From Golubevia sp. BC0850 (taxonomy: Eukaryota; Basidiomycota; Exobasidiomycetes; Golubeviales; Golubeviaceae): a stretch of 64,000 bases of DNA. The stretch's first letter is position 1. Every line of letters starts with the position of its first letter. The notes beneath the pieces are model-generated. The model saw nothing but the letters and a program-made list of their open reading frames with translations, ran no database searches and was not told where the DNA came from. This document shows positions 44,904 to 56,084 of this stretch, in pieces. Location of the stretch: assembly GCA_012976225.1 (NCBI GenBank), contig JAAVVG010000012.1, forward strand, positions 744,001-808,000, in the 5' to 3' direction. The translations under genes and the position numbers were made by a program.

Positions 44904-46641
44904 TTAAACGGCAATCTCGACTTGATTTCCTTGATCCATTCCAAGAGAAGGAGGAGCTTCTTGTTGCTCCTTATTCTTGTTCAACTTTCTCTCTCTCTTA
45001 GCTTTAGCCTTGACTTCCGCTTCGGTCAATTTGACTTGTTCTTCCCAGACCTTCTCCTTGAAGTCCTTGATGTCTCTAGTGATAGAGCGTGCTGGATCCT
45101 CTGCAGCTGCCAAAGTTGGTTCGTAGCCTTCAGCCAAGATCTTAGTCAAGACCTCGGCGTTACGTTTAAACCAGAATGGTGGTGGTAGAGTTCTAGTGTA
45201 GGACTCGTTGGCTACTTGGGCACGGTGACGGTGGGACATATAGTCTCCATCTTCTCTGATGTCGGTCTCCTTAGTTCCTGGTTGAACAGCTTCTTTACGA
45301 GAAGATTGGAGAGTGACCATTCCTGGTTGAAGGCACATGACCAAGTAGATCCTAAAGGGAGAGGAGAGAGAAGAGGGGGAGAGGGGAAGAGGTTAGAACA
45401 CGGTGCGCGCAACGTCTCGAGGACAATGTGAACTTCCTACTTACAAGTTCTCTAGTCTAAGGTTCGTAAGGTCATGGTTGAGAGAGAGAGAGAGGGAAGA
45501 AGAAGAATTGGATGGCACGAAGTCAGTAAATGCCATTTGGAACGAGTCGGAGAGTCGAACGTGTAATGACACTCACGGTTCAACGACGTCCATCATGACA
45601 CTACAGTCACGACCGACATCCTCAGAGTCAGCACCATCGATCTTGATCTTCCAAACATGTTCGGAATTGATCTCGTAGGTAGGAGCGTTCTCCTTTCTCT
45701 TGGAGATAGCCTTTCTAGCCTTGGATTGAGCAGCGGTTTGTTGTTCGCCTTCCTTAAGCTTCTTTCCTGATCTGTTGAAGTCAATCCATTTCTTTGGACA
45801 TCTGACGTACATGACTGTTGGAAAAGACAGAGAGGGAGAGGAAGGATGGTTAGAGATGGGAACGGAGATGACCGAGAGAGGTAACAGAAGAGTTCCAAGA
45901 AAAAGGCAAGATACTCACATCCGTCGTCGGTGTAGGAACCGTGAGGAGCTGAACGACGCAAGACGAAGAGCTCAGTCTGAGAAGAGTAAAATTGAGATGG
46001 GCGAGAGGAGGTAGGTTAGAGAAGAATGGCCGGGAGGAATGGTTGAATGTTTCTAGTCGGGACCCTCTCCCAAGAGGTCGACCCAGCTTCACTGTCTTTC
46101 CCACATGATGGAAGTGATCTTTACGAGAAGGAATTGTTCCCAATCATCTTCAGGATTGGAATCAATTCCGGAGATGAAAAGTCAGACGACCCTACTGGTC
46201 TAGACCCGATGCAGCTGCGCTATCATCCAAAATCCAATTCCCTCCACTCCCACCATATCCGGATGCGATCCGGATGCGATCTCGAGAGGAACTCACCCTT
46301 TGACCGTCAATGTTGGACCATCCCAATCCTTCCAACTTTTGACGTTGTTCAAGAACAAATGGTCTAGCTCTTTCGTAAGCCTCTCTGGAGAAGACTTTGG
46401 TGATGTGGTCTAACTTGACGTTGGCCATGACTTGGTCAAGATGGAAGTCAGTAGAGTCGAAAGTGACTCCTCCGTCTGGTCCCTATGAGAGGAGTCATAT
46501 GAAAGAAAAGAATGTCAGAATGTGGTGCTTTGGAAGAGATAGGGGTAGAGAAGGGGAGCGGGATGGAAAAGTCGGGCAACTCACATTCTTTACAGTTGGG
46601 CCAACGTCTTCTCCTTGTAGGTTTCTGTTCTTCTTTCCCAT
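44904..46641 (-). CDS. Basic protein of unknown family, conserved-looking
   Basis: Six exons (46641-46585, 46482-46297, 45976-45919, 45814-45577, 45456-45445, 45351-44904) sum to 999 bases, or 332 residues. Exon 5 is a putative 12-nt micro-exon. The protein starts MGKKNRNLQGEDVGPTVKN. Dense, low-gap segments such as TELFVLRRSAPHGSYTDDG, FMYVRCPKKWIDFNRSGKKL, SEHVWKIKIDGADSEDVGRD and RTLPPPFWFKRNAEVLTKIL lack the disorder typical of this genome, so the sequence looks constrained. The C-terminus is a Lys/Glu-rich helix ending in PPSLGMDQGNQVEIAV. The KKxR-rich ends suggest a nuclear or ribosome-associated place. I do not recognise the family and assign no function. Confidence 0.85.
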
Positions 46642-47109
46642 TTTGAGTTAGCTATCGGTGGTTGCAGGTTGTTAAGTGGTTTGAAAAGTGGTTGAAAGTG
46701 GTTGAAAAGAAGGAGGAATCCTTTTTTCTGATGGGGGAGAGAGAAGAGGTCCGATTAGATTCTTATCGCTCCTTTTATAGTTTTGCTGGAGCTTGACGTC
46801 CGGTCGCCTGACCATTCCATTCCATCACTTCCGTGATCTCAGTTCAATCGCCAATCTAATTAGTCCCAAAATTCGGATTTGGGGCTTAACTGCCTTCAAT
46901 CGTAGTTTCATTTCGTTCCTCTCTCTTTTCGGAAAGATCCTTCCCCTTTCCAGAGGAGTCCTTCCCCTCCCTCTCTCCGAGATTTTGGGTCCATCTTTCG
47001 TCATCAAGTTCAATCTACACAAGGTGGAGAAGTTTCTACATCCTCTCATCCATCTTCACAGCCACAAGAGAGAGCGCGATAGAGAACTATGTACAATATG
47101 ATTGACTCC
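46642..47109. other. Spacer between unknown gene and SET-domain gene
   Basis: Upstream region of the leftward unknown gene and 3' region of the SET gene. No gene is seen. Confidence 0.5.
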
Positions 47110-49431
47110 TCACCCTTCCATCTCCTCGTCCCCAACCTCCTCCTCCTCCTCAGCCGGATCCAACTGATCCAACAGCTCATCAACCCTGTCCATCTCCCTC
47201 CTAGTCCAATCGACAGCTCCATCCAAGATCCTCCTCTGCCCATCTCTATAAACCCTGATCATTTCCCAAATCTCCCGTCTAACCCCGTTCTCGCCTCTCA
47301 TCACCTCCTCATTAACCTTTTCGAAACTTTTGAAAGTCTTCCTCTTGGAGCATAACATGATTTCCAAAGTTCGTAGTACTTCCGCTTCCAGCCTGGTCCT
47401 AGCCAATTCTTCTGAAATCTGCTCTTGATCCTCTTGTTCTTGCTGTAAAAGGATCTCTCTCAATTCCTCTAACAAAGAATTCGGAGCTTCATCATCTGAG
47501 ATCGTCCAAAAATGTTTCTTTGCCTCTTGGTTTTCTTGCTTGGACTTGCCACCCAAAACCAAAACCATCGAATCATCTTCACAAGTTGGATTTACAAAAC
47601 CATAACTTCCTAGAAATTCTTCATTGCTTTTCGGTCCGTAGTTGTTAAAGACTTGATGGTTTTTTGGAACTGGTTCGTGGAGGGTCAAAACTACTGTTGG
47701 TTGAGGATCAGGAGCGGAAACGGATTGGGTTTGAGGATCTTGAGAAGGAAAAGGTTCAAGTCGATCAAGTGACCAAGTCACTTTTTTACCTCTGGAATGA
47801 TTGAAAGTATCTAGACCTGGAATCAAGACTGGTCCTATCAAGAAGTTTGAAGTTGGGGTTGAGATTTTGTCTGAAGGATCTGAAAGTCCTAACAATCGAG
47901 GTGGGAAGGCTCGACTACATATCAAAAGAAGCATTCATCGTTTGAGACAGAAGATCAATTTGAAGAAGCCATGCATGATGATAGAGTCCCGATAAAAGGA
48001 AGGAAGATGGGAAGAAAGAGGTGGCAAAGCTGTTAGTCGAACTCATGGAGGGCTTCGCTAGGAACGTGACACTTCGAGCACACTCAAAAAGAGTCAGGTT
48101 AGCATAATTTGGTTATTACTTGAAGGAATCAAAGAGCTCATCTACTCTCAGCTTTGAACTCACCTCCCATAAGAAGTTTCAGCCCATCTCCAAATTCCAA
48201 TCAATCGTTCCATCTCCTCGATACCATTCCCATCTTTCAACTTCCTGGTCAAATCATCAGCCCATCCTTTGATCGCATTTCTCCAGTACACATAACCTCC
48301 AACTTCACCTCCATTAATGTATTCTCCTTCACCTTTACCTTCATCTTCCACTTCCCCTTCTCCCGTTTTCCTCTTTCCACCATTCATCTCATTGACCTCA
48401 GTAACCTCTCCACTCTTCGAAACCATCCCACAAACCCATTCCAAAGCCTCGAAACAAGCTTTACGACAAGCTTCCAGCCTATCAATGGTAGCTGAATAAA
48501 GTGGAGTTCCTTGCAGAAGAGAAAGTTCTGAAGGGAAGAAATGGAGGGGAGTCGAGAATGAAGAGGGAAGTTGAAGGATGTAGGGTAGATGATTAAAGAT
48601 TGAGAGTTGAAGTGGGAGATCGGAGAGGCTGTCAGAGGAGAGGGGAGGAGAGAAGAGGCGAAAAAGGAGAGAAAGTGAGAGAGTTAAAGGGGTAAGTAAG
48701 GGAGGTTGGAGAAGATTAAGGTCAAATTTTCCGTGCGCTAGTTGGGTTGATGGCGAGTTGATTGGCGGTTTGTGTTATTCCAAAATTGCAGAGGAAGCTC
48801 GAATAGACATGAGGCTCTGCGAGAAGAGACTTTATTCACCTTTCTTTCTCCGCGTTCTGATTTTCCGCTTCTCTGGTCGTACTTTTATCCTCTGTGTCCA
48901 TCCTCATCTCATTCTTGAAGTTCTCACTACCTGATGTGAGCCCTTCACTCTGCCATTTGGGTCTCAGAATCTCAACCAGAACTCGATTCAAGAAGAGATA
49001 AAGAACGATCCAATTGTGAGGGGTCATGAGGCTAGTCTTCTCCCTGATCTCATGTGAGATGCTTGTATCCCTTCCTATCTGAAATGGATCTTTTAAACTT
49101 GGAGTGGCGGTATGGTCGTCGTGGAAAAGGAGAAGGAAGTCCAAGATCGAATCCCTTGAAGTTTGAGGTGTGATGGCCAGTTTGGCTGGAATTTTGACTA
49201 CTGAAGAGTCAACTGGTATGTCGGAAGTTGAGAATATTGACATTCCGGTGATTGGATCTGAGAGGAGAGGGAGAAGAAGGAGATTGATGTCAGTTTAGAA
49301 AGGCAAAGAGAGAGAGAAAGAAAAGGTAAGGAAAGCTCACCATTTTTGAAAAAGAGATTTGGATAGAGTTGAACTCGATTCCTTGACAGCCAATCTGAGA
49401 AATCAGTTTGAATTCGATTAGAATTCGACAT
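47110..49431 (-). CDS. SET-domain protein lysine methyltransferase (RKM/SETD-like)
   Basis: Four exons (49431-49341, 49257-48840, 48628-48164, 47914-47110) sum to 1779 bases, or 592 residues. The N-terminus (MSNSNRIQTDFSDWLSRNRV) leads to the N-flank of the SET fold (VVKIPAKLAITPQTS, TPHNWIVLYLFLNRVL). Exon 3 supplies STPLHFFPSELSLLQGTPL and a Gly/Glu insert. The exon 3-4 junction restores SRAFPPRLL. GLDTFNHSRGKKVTW and NNYGPKSNEEFLGSYGFV are the conserved SET motifs that bind S-adenosylmethionine and form the active-site lid. The C-terminal helices match the substrate-binding domain of the Rubisco-methyltransferase-like group. Yeast relatives methylate ribosomal proteins or elongation factors; the substrate here is unknown. 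The gene is divergent from the La gene. Confidence 0.9.
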
Positions 49432-49568
49432 ATGATGTTGATGGTTGGGAAGAAGAAGAGAAGGATCAAAAGGATTGGAAGAAAGTCGAACCACGTGGCT
49501 TTGACTGGTAAAAAAATGTTGAATCTGGAAGTTGAGAAGATTGCATCCAAGACCAACGCTATTCAAAG
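49432..49568. promoter_or_regulatory. Divergent promoter of SET-domain and La genes
   Basis: Only 137 bases lie between the two start codons. This is the tightest divergent pair in the window and leaves room for one shared nucleosome-free region at most. Confidence 0.55.
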
Positions 49569-51660
49569 ATGACTGATTCAACTCCCGTTAACGCTGCTGC
49601 TGCTGGATTAACGAAAGAGGAAGCTATTAGTGAAACTATTAGACAAGGTGAGTCAACAAGTTCACCTGCTGCTGCTCCAGCCTTGCTCACCTTCCCTCTC
49701 TTCTCTCCTCCCTCCCTCCCTCAGTTGAATTCTACTTCGCCGATGCCAATTTGCCCTTTGACAAGTTCTTATGGACTTTAACCAGGAAATCTGATGGTTG
49801 GGTTCCAATCGCAACTTTAGCTTCCTTCAAGAGAATGAAACCAATGAGAGACGTTTTAACAGATGAAGAAATGCTTCAAGCGATCAAATCTTCAACTTCA
49901 GGTCTTTTGGAAGTTGATGACAAGGAAAATAGAGTTAGAAGAGCAAAGGAATTGGTAAAACAGACTGATTCTTTTGATAAAAGTATTTATGCTGTGAGTA
50001 ACATAACAAGAGGAAGAAGCCTAGAAAGGTGGAAAGATGAGAGGAATGGAGAGAGACAGAGTGCACTGGAAGCCAAGCAGGAATCTCGATTGGAACGGAA
50101 AAAGACAACTGGTTGCACTAACGATAGGACCGAAGATCCTAGAGCTAAGGCTCCAGCCAGTCTCAATGTGACTGACTCACTGACCCTTCACCTCCCACCC
50201 ACCCTTTTCGATCCACTCCATTCTATTCTCTCCTTTCTGTCAAACAGAAAGGATTCGCGACCAACGAAACTCCAGAACTTCAACCAGCCCTAGAGAAATT
50301 CTTTGCTCAATTCGGACCAATCGCCTCTGTGAGATTCCGTAGACAAGATCCATCAAAAGTAGCCTCAGATCCTTCAACTTCCACCTCTTCAGAAAGAAAG
50401 CCAGAAGCGAAACCGGAAGGCGTAGCTAAAGTTCATAGAGGAAAATGGCCATTCAAAGGTTCAGTCTTCGTGGAATTCCAAAACAAATCAGATCAAGAAG
50501 CCTTTTTATCAACATCAGTTTCCGAGCCAGATTCTATCAAATATGGAGATACTACCTTGGAGATTCTATCGAAAAAAGATTATTGCGATAAAAAGATTGT
50601 CGAAAAGGGAATTCTACCTGGTGAAGCTTTTAACTCTAATCTTGGGAAAGATGGGGATAAGAAAACTAAAGGTAGATCCAATTTATCTGGTAGAAACACT
50701 TTTAACGCTTTCAAAGAACTGGAAAAAGAAGCTAACATTCCTGGATATTCTGCTACTGGTTCCTCGTCCTCCAAACCAGCTGACGAGAAAAAAAGAAAAA
50801 GAGAAGAAGAATTAGAAGAACTAAAGAAGAAACCTTTGGAATTTGAATTCAATGGTGCTAGTCTGGTCACCAATGAAGAAGGGAAAGTTGATCCTGATTC
50901 AGTCTTGAATCCAGAAAAGACTGTGTTGGCTTTTAAGGGGGTTGGGGATGTCAAGGGAGAAGGTAGTGGAGATTGGAGAACTTTGAAAGATGAATTGAAT
51001 AAACATTTGAAGGTCAAGTTTGTTGAATTCATTGAGGGAAGTAAGGATGGGAAAGTTGCTTTTAATGAAACTGTTGAAGATGAAAAATTGAAGGAAATTG
51101 TGGATTTGAATATCAAGTTGGGTGGAGAGGTTTTACAGTGGGAGAGAGTTCAAGGTGAGTGTTTTCGAGATCTTTCATAAATCACTCAGTGTTCTCCTAG
51201 CTGAAGCAAAACGTTTTGAAAGTTGGGAAGAAACCATTCGCTGGATAGTGAGATCGTTGGCAAATGCAGCGTTGTTTACTGATCGCTTTTCCCAATCCTC
51301 TCTCCTCCCCCCTCGATCAACTCACTCTCTCCTCTCAACTCATTTCTCCCTGTTTCCTTACTTGTTCTCCCAACAGGTGAAGCCGCCAAAACGTTCTACG
51401 TCGATCGTGCCAATTTCCGTGCCAAGTTCATGTTGGACAAGAGACTTGAAGAATTCGGAGGTTCTAGTTCTGGAGGTTCAGGTGGACGCGGACGAGGTGG
51501 AAGAGGTGGAGGTGGAAGGGGACGTGGTGGATCTAGAGGAAGAGGGGATAGAGGTGGTAGAGGTAGAGGAGGTCGTGGAAGGGGAGAGAAGAGAAGTAGA
51601 GATGATAATCGTGGGAATGGGATTCCGGAAGTTGGAGCTAAGAAGATGAAGACTGAGTAG
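49569..51660 (+). CDS. LHP1: La protein (RNA 3' oligo-U chaperone) with RGG tail
   Basis: Four exons (49569-49647, 49725-49993, 50248-51154, 51377-51660) total 1539 bases, or 512 residues. The La motif reads RQVEFYFADANLPFDKFLW and on to residue about 115. RRM1 begins at exon 3 (KGFATNETPELQPALEKFF and FGPIASVRFRRQD, then GSVFVEFQNKSDQEAFL). An xRRM-type second domain follows (TVLAFKGVG, LKDELNKHLKVKFVEFIEGS, AKTFYVDRANFRAKFML). The tail is an RGG box ending in a basic nuclear signal. La binds the UUU-OH ends of RNA polymerase III transcripts, protects them and helps them fold. Yeast Lhp1 lacks the second RRM, so this form is closer to animal La. Gene symbol by analogy. Confidence 0.96.
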
Positions 51661-52101
51661 AGGAAAAACATCTCACCTCAGTTCGTTTATGCTCTTTCGG
51701 TTTGTCTGAGAAGTCAGGGTTCTGATGGCGCATCAACTTTATCCTATTACTTCGAAAGGCCACACCCTCCCTCTGTCTCTCTCTCTCTACTTCTCTCTTT
51801 ATCTCCCTTGAATCGGTTCAGGACTCATTTGACTTTCAAATCTCAATCAAATCAAATTGCAGCAAACTGTCTTTCATTTTTTTTCCTTTATTAATTCAGT
51901 CTTTTCGCATTTTCTTCACCCCCCCCCCCTTCTCATATTCTAAAAGTAAATAGTTCCAAGTAATTTTCAAGCTAGAGTCTTTCTTTGGTATTTCTGTTGC
52001 ACTGTTGATCTGATCTTTGTCTGCAGGGACTGAAAATTGAATCACGAGCCAGACAAACCAAAGTATGTGAGAATCTTGCTTCAGCAACATCACATCGCCA
52101 C
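51661..52101. other. La 3' region
   Basis: Contains a CT run near 51775-51800, a poly-T run and a poly-C run near 51921-51929. No gene is seen. Confidence 0.5.
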
Positions 52102-52386
52102 ATGAATCAAATCCCAGCAGTTGATACAGTTCCTCCAGGTCTAGATACTCTGCCACAAGAGATAGCAGAGCACATAGCCGATGTCGTCAAAAGTTGGACG
52201 AATGTGGAAAAAGAGGACTCTATGGAACAGTTTCGAGCAAGAAAGTAAGATCTACGGTAACCTCTCTCCTCTCCATCCACTAAAAGGCTTCAGAAATACC
52301 TTGCCTCTGAACTTGCGAGCCTTTCATCAGTGGAGCAAGATCATCTCCGTGAAGCTAAAGATCTTCATGATTTGAACTTGAACTAA
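52102..52386 (+). CDS. Possible 80-residue F-box-like mini gene
   Basis: Two segments (52102-52244 and 52287-52386) join in frame through GTAAGA and AAAAG sites to give 80 residues. Near the N-terminus GLDTLPQEIAEHIADVVKSW looks like the first helix pair of an F-box. The rest is a charged helix ending HDLNLN. The proposed intron is only 42 bases, shorter than the rest in the window. Without it the frame stops at 52 residues or fewer. It may be a truncated F-box gene. Confidence 0.35.
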
Positions 52387-53121
52387 GAAACTGACTTCCA
52401 CACCAAGGATCTAATCAAAAAAGCCCAATGTTCATTTCCATTATTCAGAAGCAGTGATATACAGAACTACAGATTTGCAAATCCGAATAGGAAGAAAAGG
52501 AAGTTCAAGAGAGAGAATCGATTTGAAGATGAGCGATATTTGAGGGGAGAATTGAAAGAGTAAGAGCGAAGAAGGAGAGAAGAGGAGGAGAGGAAAGGGG
52601 GGGGGAGAAAAGGGGTTGAAGTTGAGGAAGGTTGACGAGGAAGGTTGAAGTCGAAGAATTGAAGTTGAAAGGGATTGAATGAATTGGGGAGAGAAAAAAA
52701 ATAGAGGAAAGAAATGAAGAAACAGAGTTTGAGAAAATGGAAGGAGAGGGAGAGAGAAAGAGATCAGCAAAGATCTGGGGGTCGAGAGGAAAGCTCTTAG
52801 ATACTTTGGAGAAAGGGAGAAGGAGTCTGAAGAGTGTTTGCCGAAGCTTTCAGAGAATGAGATGTTGAGCTTCTCCGTGTGACTCGAGGATGGGAGAAGG
52901 GAAGGAAAGAAGGAGAAAGAAGAATTCCAAAACCCTCCAAGAGAGATCTCTAACCCTGCTATCTTCCTGTAATTTGGATTGATTCCCTCTTGACTGGTTA
53001 CAATATTCTGTTGAAAATGTTTCCCTCAGAAACACGGTGAAATCTAGAAGGAGAAGCTCCTTGTTGGTGGAGCTTCTCAACTTTTGACAGCCCTTCCGAG
53101 CTTCGTTTCCCCTCTCCTCCG
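52387..53121. other. Purine-rich spacer
   Basis: Strongly G/A-rich on the plus strand (52460-52780), with no supportable gene. Confidence 0.5.
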
Positions 53122-53859
53122 TCAGGTTAGAGAGTGCAATACTTTATAAGTCGAAGATGAGATGATAACTTCTGACGCCTCTCCTTTTCATTTGACTGAG
53201 ATTCTTCAAAGAACCCTGTCCCTCCATAACACCTGCATGCCCTTCCTTCTGCAAAATTGTCTGAGATCAAAACCTTTGTTTCCTTCGAACAAAAGAGTAT
53301 GTCAGGACTCACCGTTATTGCCCCTAATGAAAGCATCCCCGTATTGATTCTTCAAATTCCCATCGACGTATTCTGAAGTTTGCTCCAAAGCAATGTTCAT
53401 ATATCCATCCAGACATGACAGGATTCCTGTGTCAAGTAGTAGAGTGATGATTGAATTGAGATCGAGTGAAAGAAAAGAGTGGCGAGGAAATGAGATGGAT
53501 CTAAAGGAGGAAGTGTTGAATGGAAGTGGAAGTTAGAACTAACCTTTATAATCGATCCCGCTGTTCAATCGGACTGTCACTTGTTTACCGATCACGCCTG
53601 TGGATTAGATTGAAAGTGAATTAGTGAACTGAATCAGTGGAAGTCTGTTGGGGAAGGGTAAGGGGAAGGGAAGGGAAGGGAAGGGAAAGAGAGTGAAAGA
53701 CGTAACAATCACAATACTCTACTGACCTTTCAAGAAATCGTTTGGACTTCCCTTCTTAATCTCTGGAGCTGGCGTAGTTTCTACTGAACCAGTTTCTTCA
53801 GCTTGCCCATCTTGATTTCCATTAGTCAATTCTTGAGCGGGCGGCGTTGAATCTGACAT
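53122..53859 (-). CDS. LSM6: U6 snRNA-associated Sm-like protein LSm6
   Basis: Exons 53859-53727, 53597-53544 and 53426-53313 join cleanly. They encode a 36-residue polar N-terminal extension, then GSPNDFLKGVIGKQVTVRLN, SGIDYKGILSCLDGYMNIAL and YGDAFIRGNN, the Sm1 and Sm2 motifs of LSm6. LSm6 is part of the nuclear Lsm2-8 ring on U6 snRNA and of the cytoplasmic Lsm1-7 decay complex. The last exon is uncertain. An acceptor before 53141 gives NNVLHSLT and a stop (106 residues in all), in fair agreement with the usual NNVLYIS end. Other acceptors would give longer or shorter tails. The first intron contains an AAGGG-type tandem run near 53650-53690. Confidence 0.88.
53655..53690 (+). repeat. AAGGG-type short tandem repeat in an LSm6 intron
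   Basis: Several consecutive GGGAA/AAGGG units lie within the first intron of the LSm6 gene (53598-53726). This is a simple-sequence tract with no evident function. Confidence 0.7.
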
Positions 53860-54026
53860 CTTGATGATCTTGTGGTGAGCTCAGCTTCAAGTGGCAACCA
53901 ACAGCAGGGTTTTTAGCTGACAACTTTTGTCGGCTTCTCCATTCCTTCTGCCAAACCATCACCTCCTTCACAACTACTTCTACTTTCTACTGCTAAACGG
54001 TCAAGGTCACCAATCCAATCATCAAA
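53860..54026. promoter_or_regulatory. Divergent promoter of LSm6 and fatty acid 2-hydroxylase genes
   Basis: The two start codons are 167 bases apart on opposite strands, so control sequences must be shared or interleaved. Confidence 0.55.
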
Positions 54027-56084
54027 ATGTCTGTAGCCTCACCTCCGGCAGTTACACCAGCTACACGCAAAGTTAGGATTCTATCCGCCTCCTCAGTTTC
54101 AACTCACAACACCATCAAAGATTTATGGGTCATTCATAAGAACAACGTTTACGATGTGACCGATTTCGCCTTAGATCATCCAGGTGGTGAAGATTTAATT
54201 CTACGTTATGCAGGAAAAGATATGAATTCAATAATGGAAGATCCATCAGAGCATTCTCATTCCCAATCTGCCTTTGAGTTATTAGAAGAGTATTACATTG
54301 GTCGTCTAGCTTCTTCAGAAGAAGAACAATCCGCCATCGAAGAGGAATCAAAAGGTGGTGCAGGATTAGTCAATGAAGAAGTTAGAGGTCTAATCATCAC
54401 GGACGATTTCAAACCTAATGAAACTCTTACTAATGAAGATTTCAAAAAGTATGGTTTCTTAGATTTGAGTAAACCCTTAATCATGCAAGTTTGGAAAGCC
54501 AAATTCACTAAGGAATATTATTTGAAACAAGTTCATAGTCCTAGACATTTGAAAGAACCTGCTCGATTGTTTGGTCCAGCTTATTTAGAAATCTTTACGA
54601 AGACTAGTTGGTGGGTTGTACCTATGATTTGGTTACCTATTGCTGCTGCTCTCTTTCATAGATCTGCTGTTCAGTTTCAACAGAATCAGAAAGTCAATCA
54701 ATCCATTCTTCAAAAGACTGCTCAAGTCATTAGCAACGCTTTTTCCAATTCTACCTCAACCGCTGCTTCCTCCTCCAATCTGCTCAGTCTTCCAGGTTTA
54801 GAACCGATCTCTCCTCAAGCTTTACTTTACTCAACTCTTTGTTGGGCTTCTGGAATCTTCATCTGGACAGTATTGGAATACACTATGCATAGGTTCTTGT
54901 TTCATTTGGATGATTATTTACCAGATAGACCTGAAGCTTTGACTTTACATTTCTTGTTGCACGGGATTCATCATTATTTACCTATGGATCGGTGAGTCTC
55001 TTTTGTGATCGGATAGATTGGGTCTTAAGCCGAGGGGAGTGGGGTTTGAAGAGAAAGGGGGAAGGGAAATAGATCCGTGAAACAGATTAGAGATCAATGG
55101 TGACGGTGTCACACGAGAAAGAGAGGAGAATCTCATGAGAAGGGAGAATCTCCCTTTTAGGAAAAGAAGATATCTTTTGGTTTTTTTGGATTGTGTTCCT
55201 AAGACTCTGGAGCTTGGAAGAGATGGTTGTTGCGTCGAGAGGATGCTCTCCATCCCTAGATTTCCCTTATTTAATCTATTCTTCCCTTCTCTTACCTTCC
55301 CTCACGCTTCCCTTCTCTCTCTTTCTCTCTCTCTCTCTCCTCTCCTTGCGACTTCCTTTCCTTTCCTTTTCTCTCCTAACCCCTCTCTCACACTCTTCCC
55401 CACCCTCTGCCACACTTAACCTCGAAATCCAATCTTCCTTTCTCCAGTATGAGACTAGTAATGCCACCCCTACTCTTCGCAGCTCTTTCCTATCCTTTCA
55501 CAGTCTTAGGTCATGCTCTTTTCCCTGCTAGTGTGGCTAATGGAATCATTTCTGGAGCTTTTACTATGTGTGAGTTTTGGGGAGAGAAGTGTCGAAAATG
55601 GGGCTTGGAAATCAGATGGGAAGGGTAAAACGGAAGGCTGAAACATGAAGTGGAGGAACTCAGCACTTTTGGAAGGTTCCTTTCATCCTCTGAGAGGAGG
55701 AAACCCCCCCCCCTTTCCATGACGAAGAGAGGAAGTTCGATCCACACCTTGAAGGAGATTTTTCTGACCCCCGCCCTCTTCCTTTGCGTTTTGAACCTGC
55801 CAACAGATGTTGGATATGACACGATGCATTACGCACTTCATCATACTAAGCTACCAACTTACATCAAGAGTATGAAGAAATACCATTTGGAACATCATTG
55901 TGAGGAACCCTTCTTCTTCCCGGCCCCCCCTTCTTTTCCATTGCACTAGATCGTTTCCCTTTTGATTGCTCACCAATTTCTCCTCTTTTTTTATCTGATT
56001 CTGCTCCAAACAGACAAGAACTACGAGTTAGGTTTCGGCGTCACCTCAAGATTCTGGGATTGGGTTTTCGGAACTGAACTTTAG
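54027..56084 (+). CDS. SCS7: Sphingolipid fatty acid 2-hydroxylase
   Basis: Four exons (54027-54991, 55448-55569, 55807-55899, 56014-56084) total 1251 bases, or 416 residues. The N-terminal cytochrome b5 domain has the haem motif HPGGEDLILRYAGKD and a second His near EHSHSQ. The membrane hydroxylase part carries the iron-binding histidine boxes HRFLFH, HFLLHGIHHYLPMD, YALHH and YHLEHHYKNYELGFG, with hydrophobic spans between. The enzyme adds the 2-hydroxyl group to the very-long-chain fatty acid of ceramide in the ER, as yeast Scs7 does. The length is typical. The last three exons are short and all junctions fall inside conserved motifs, which confirms the splicing. Confidence 0.96.

Noticed and set aside
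46793-47101. Rightward frame of about 100 codons between two leftward genes
   Set aside because: Low complexity, no ATG context or motif, and purine/pyrimidine skew explains the openness.
50580-51116. A 178-residue leftward frame
   Set aside because: It is the exact antisense shadow of the La coding exon.
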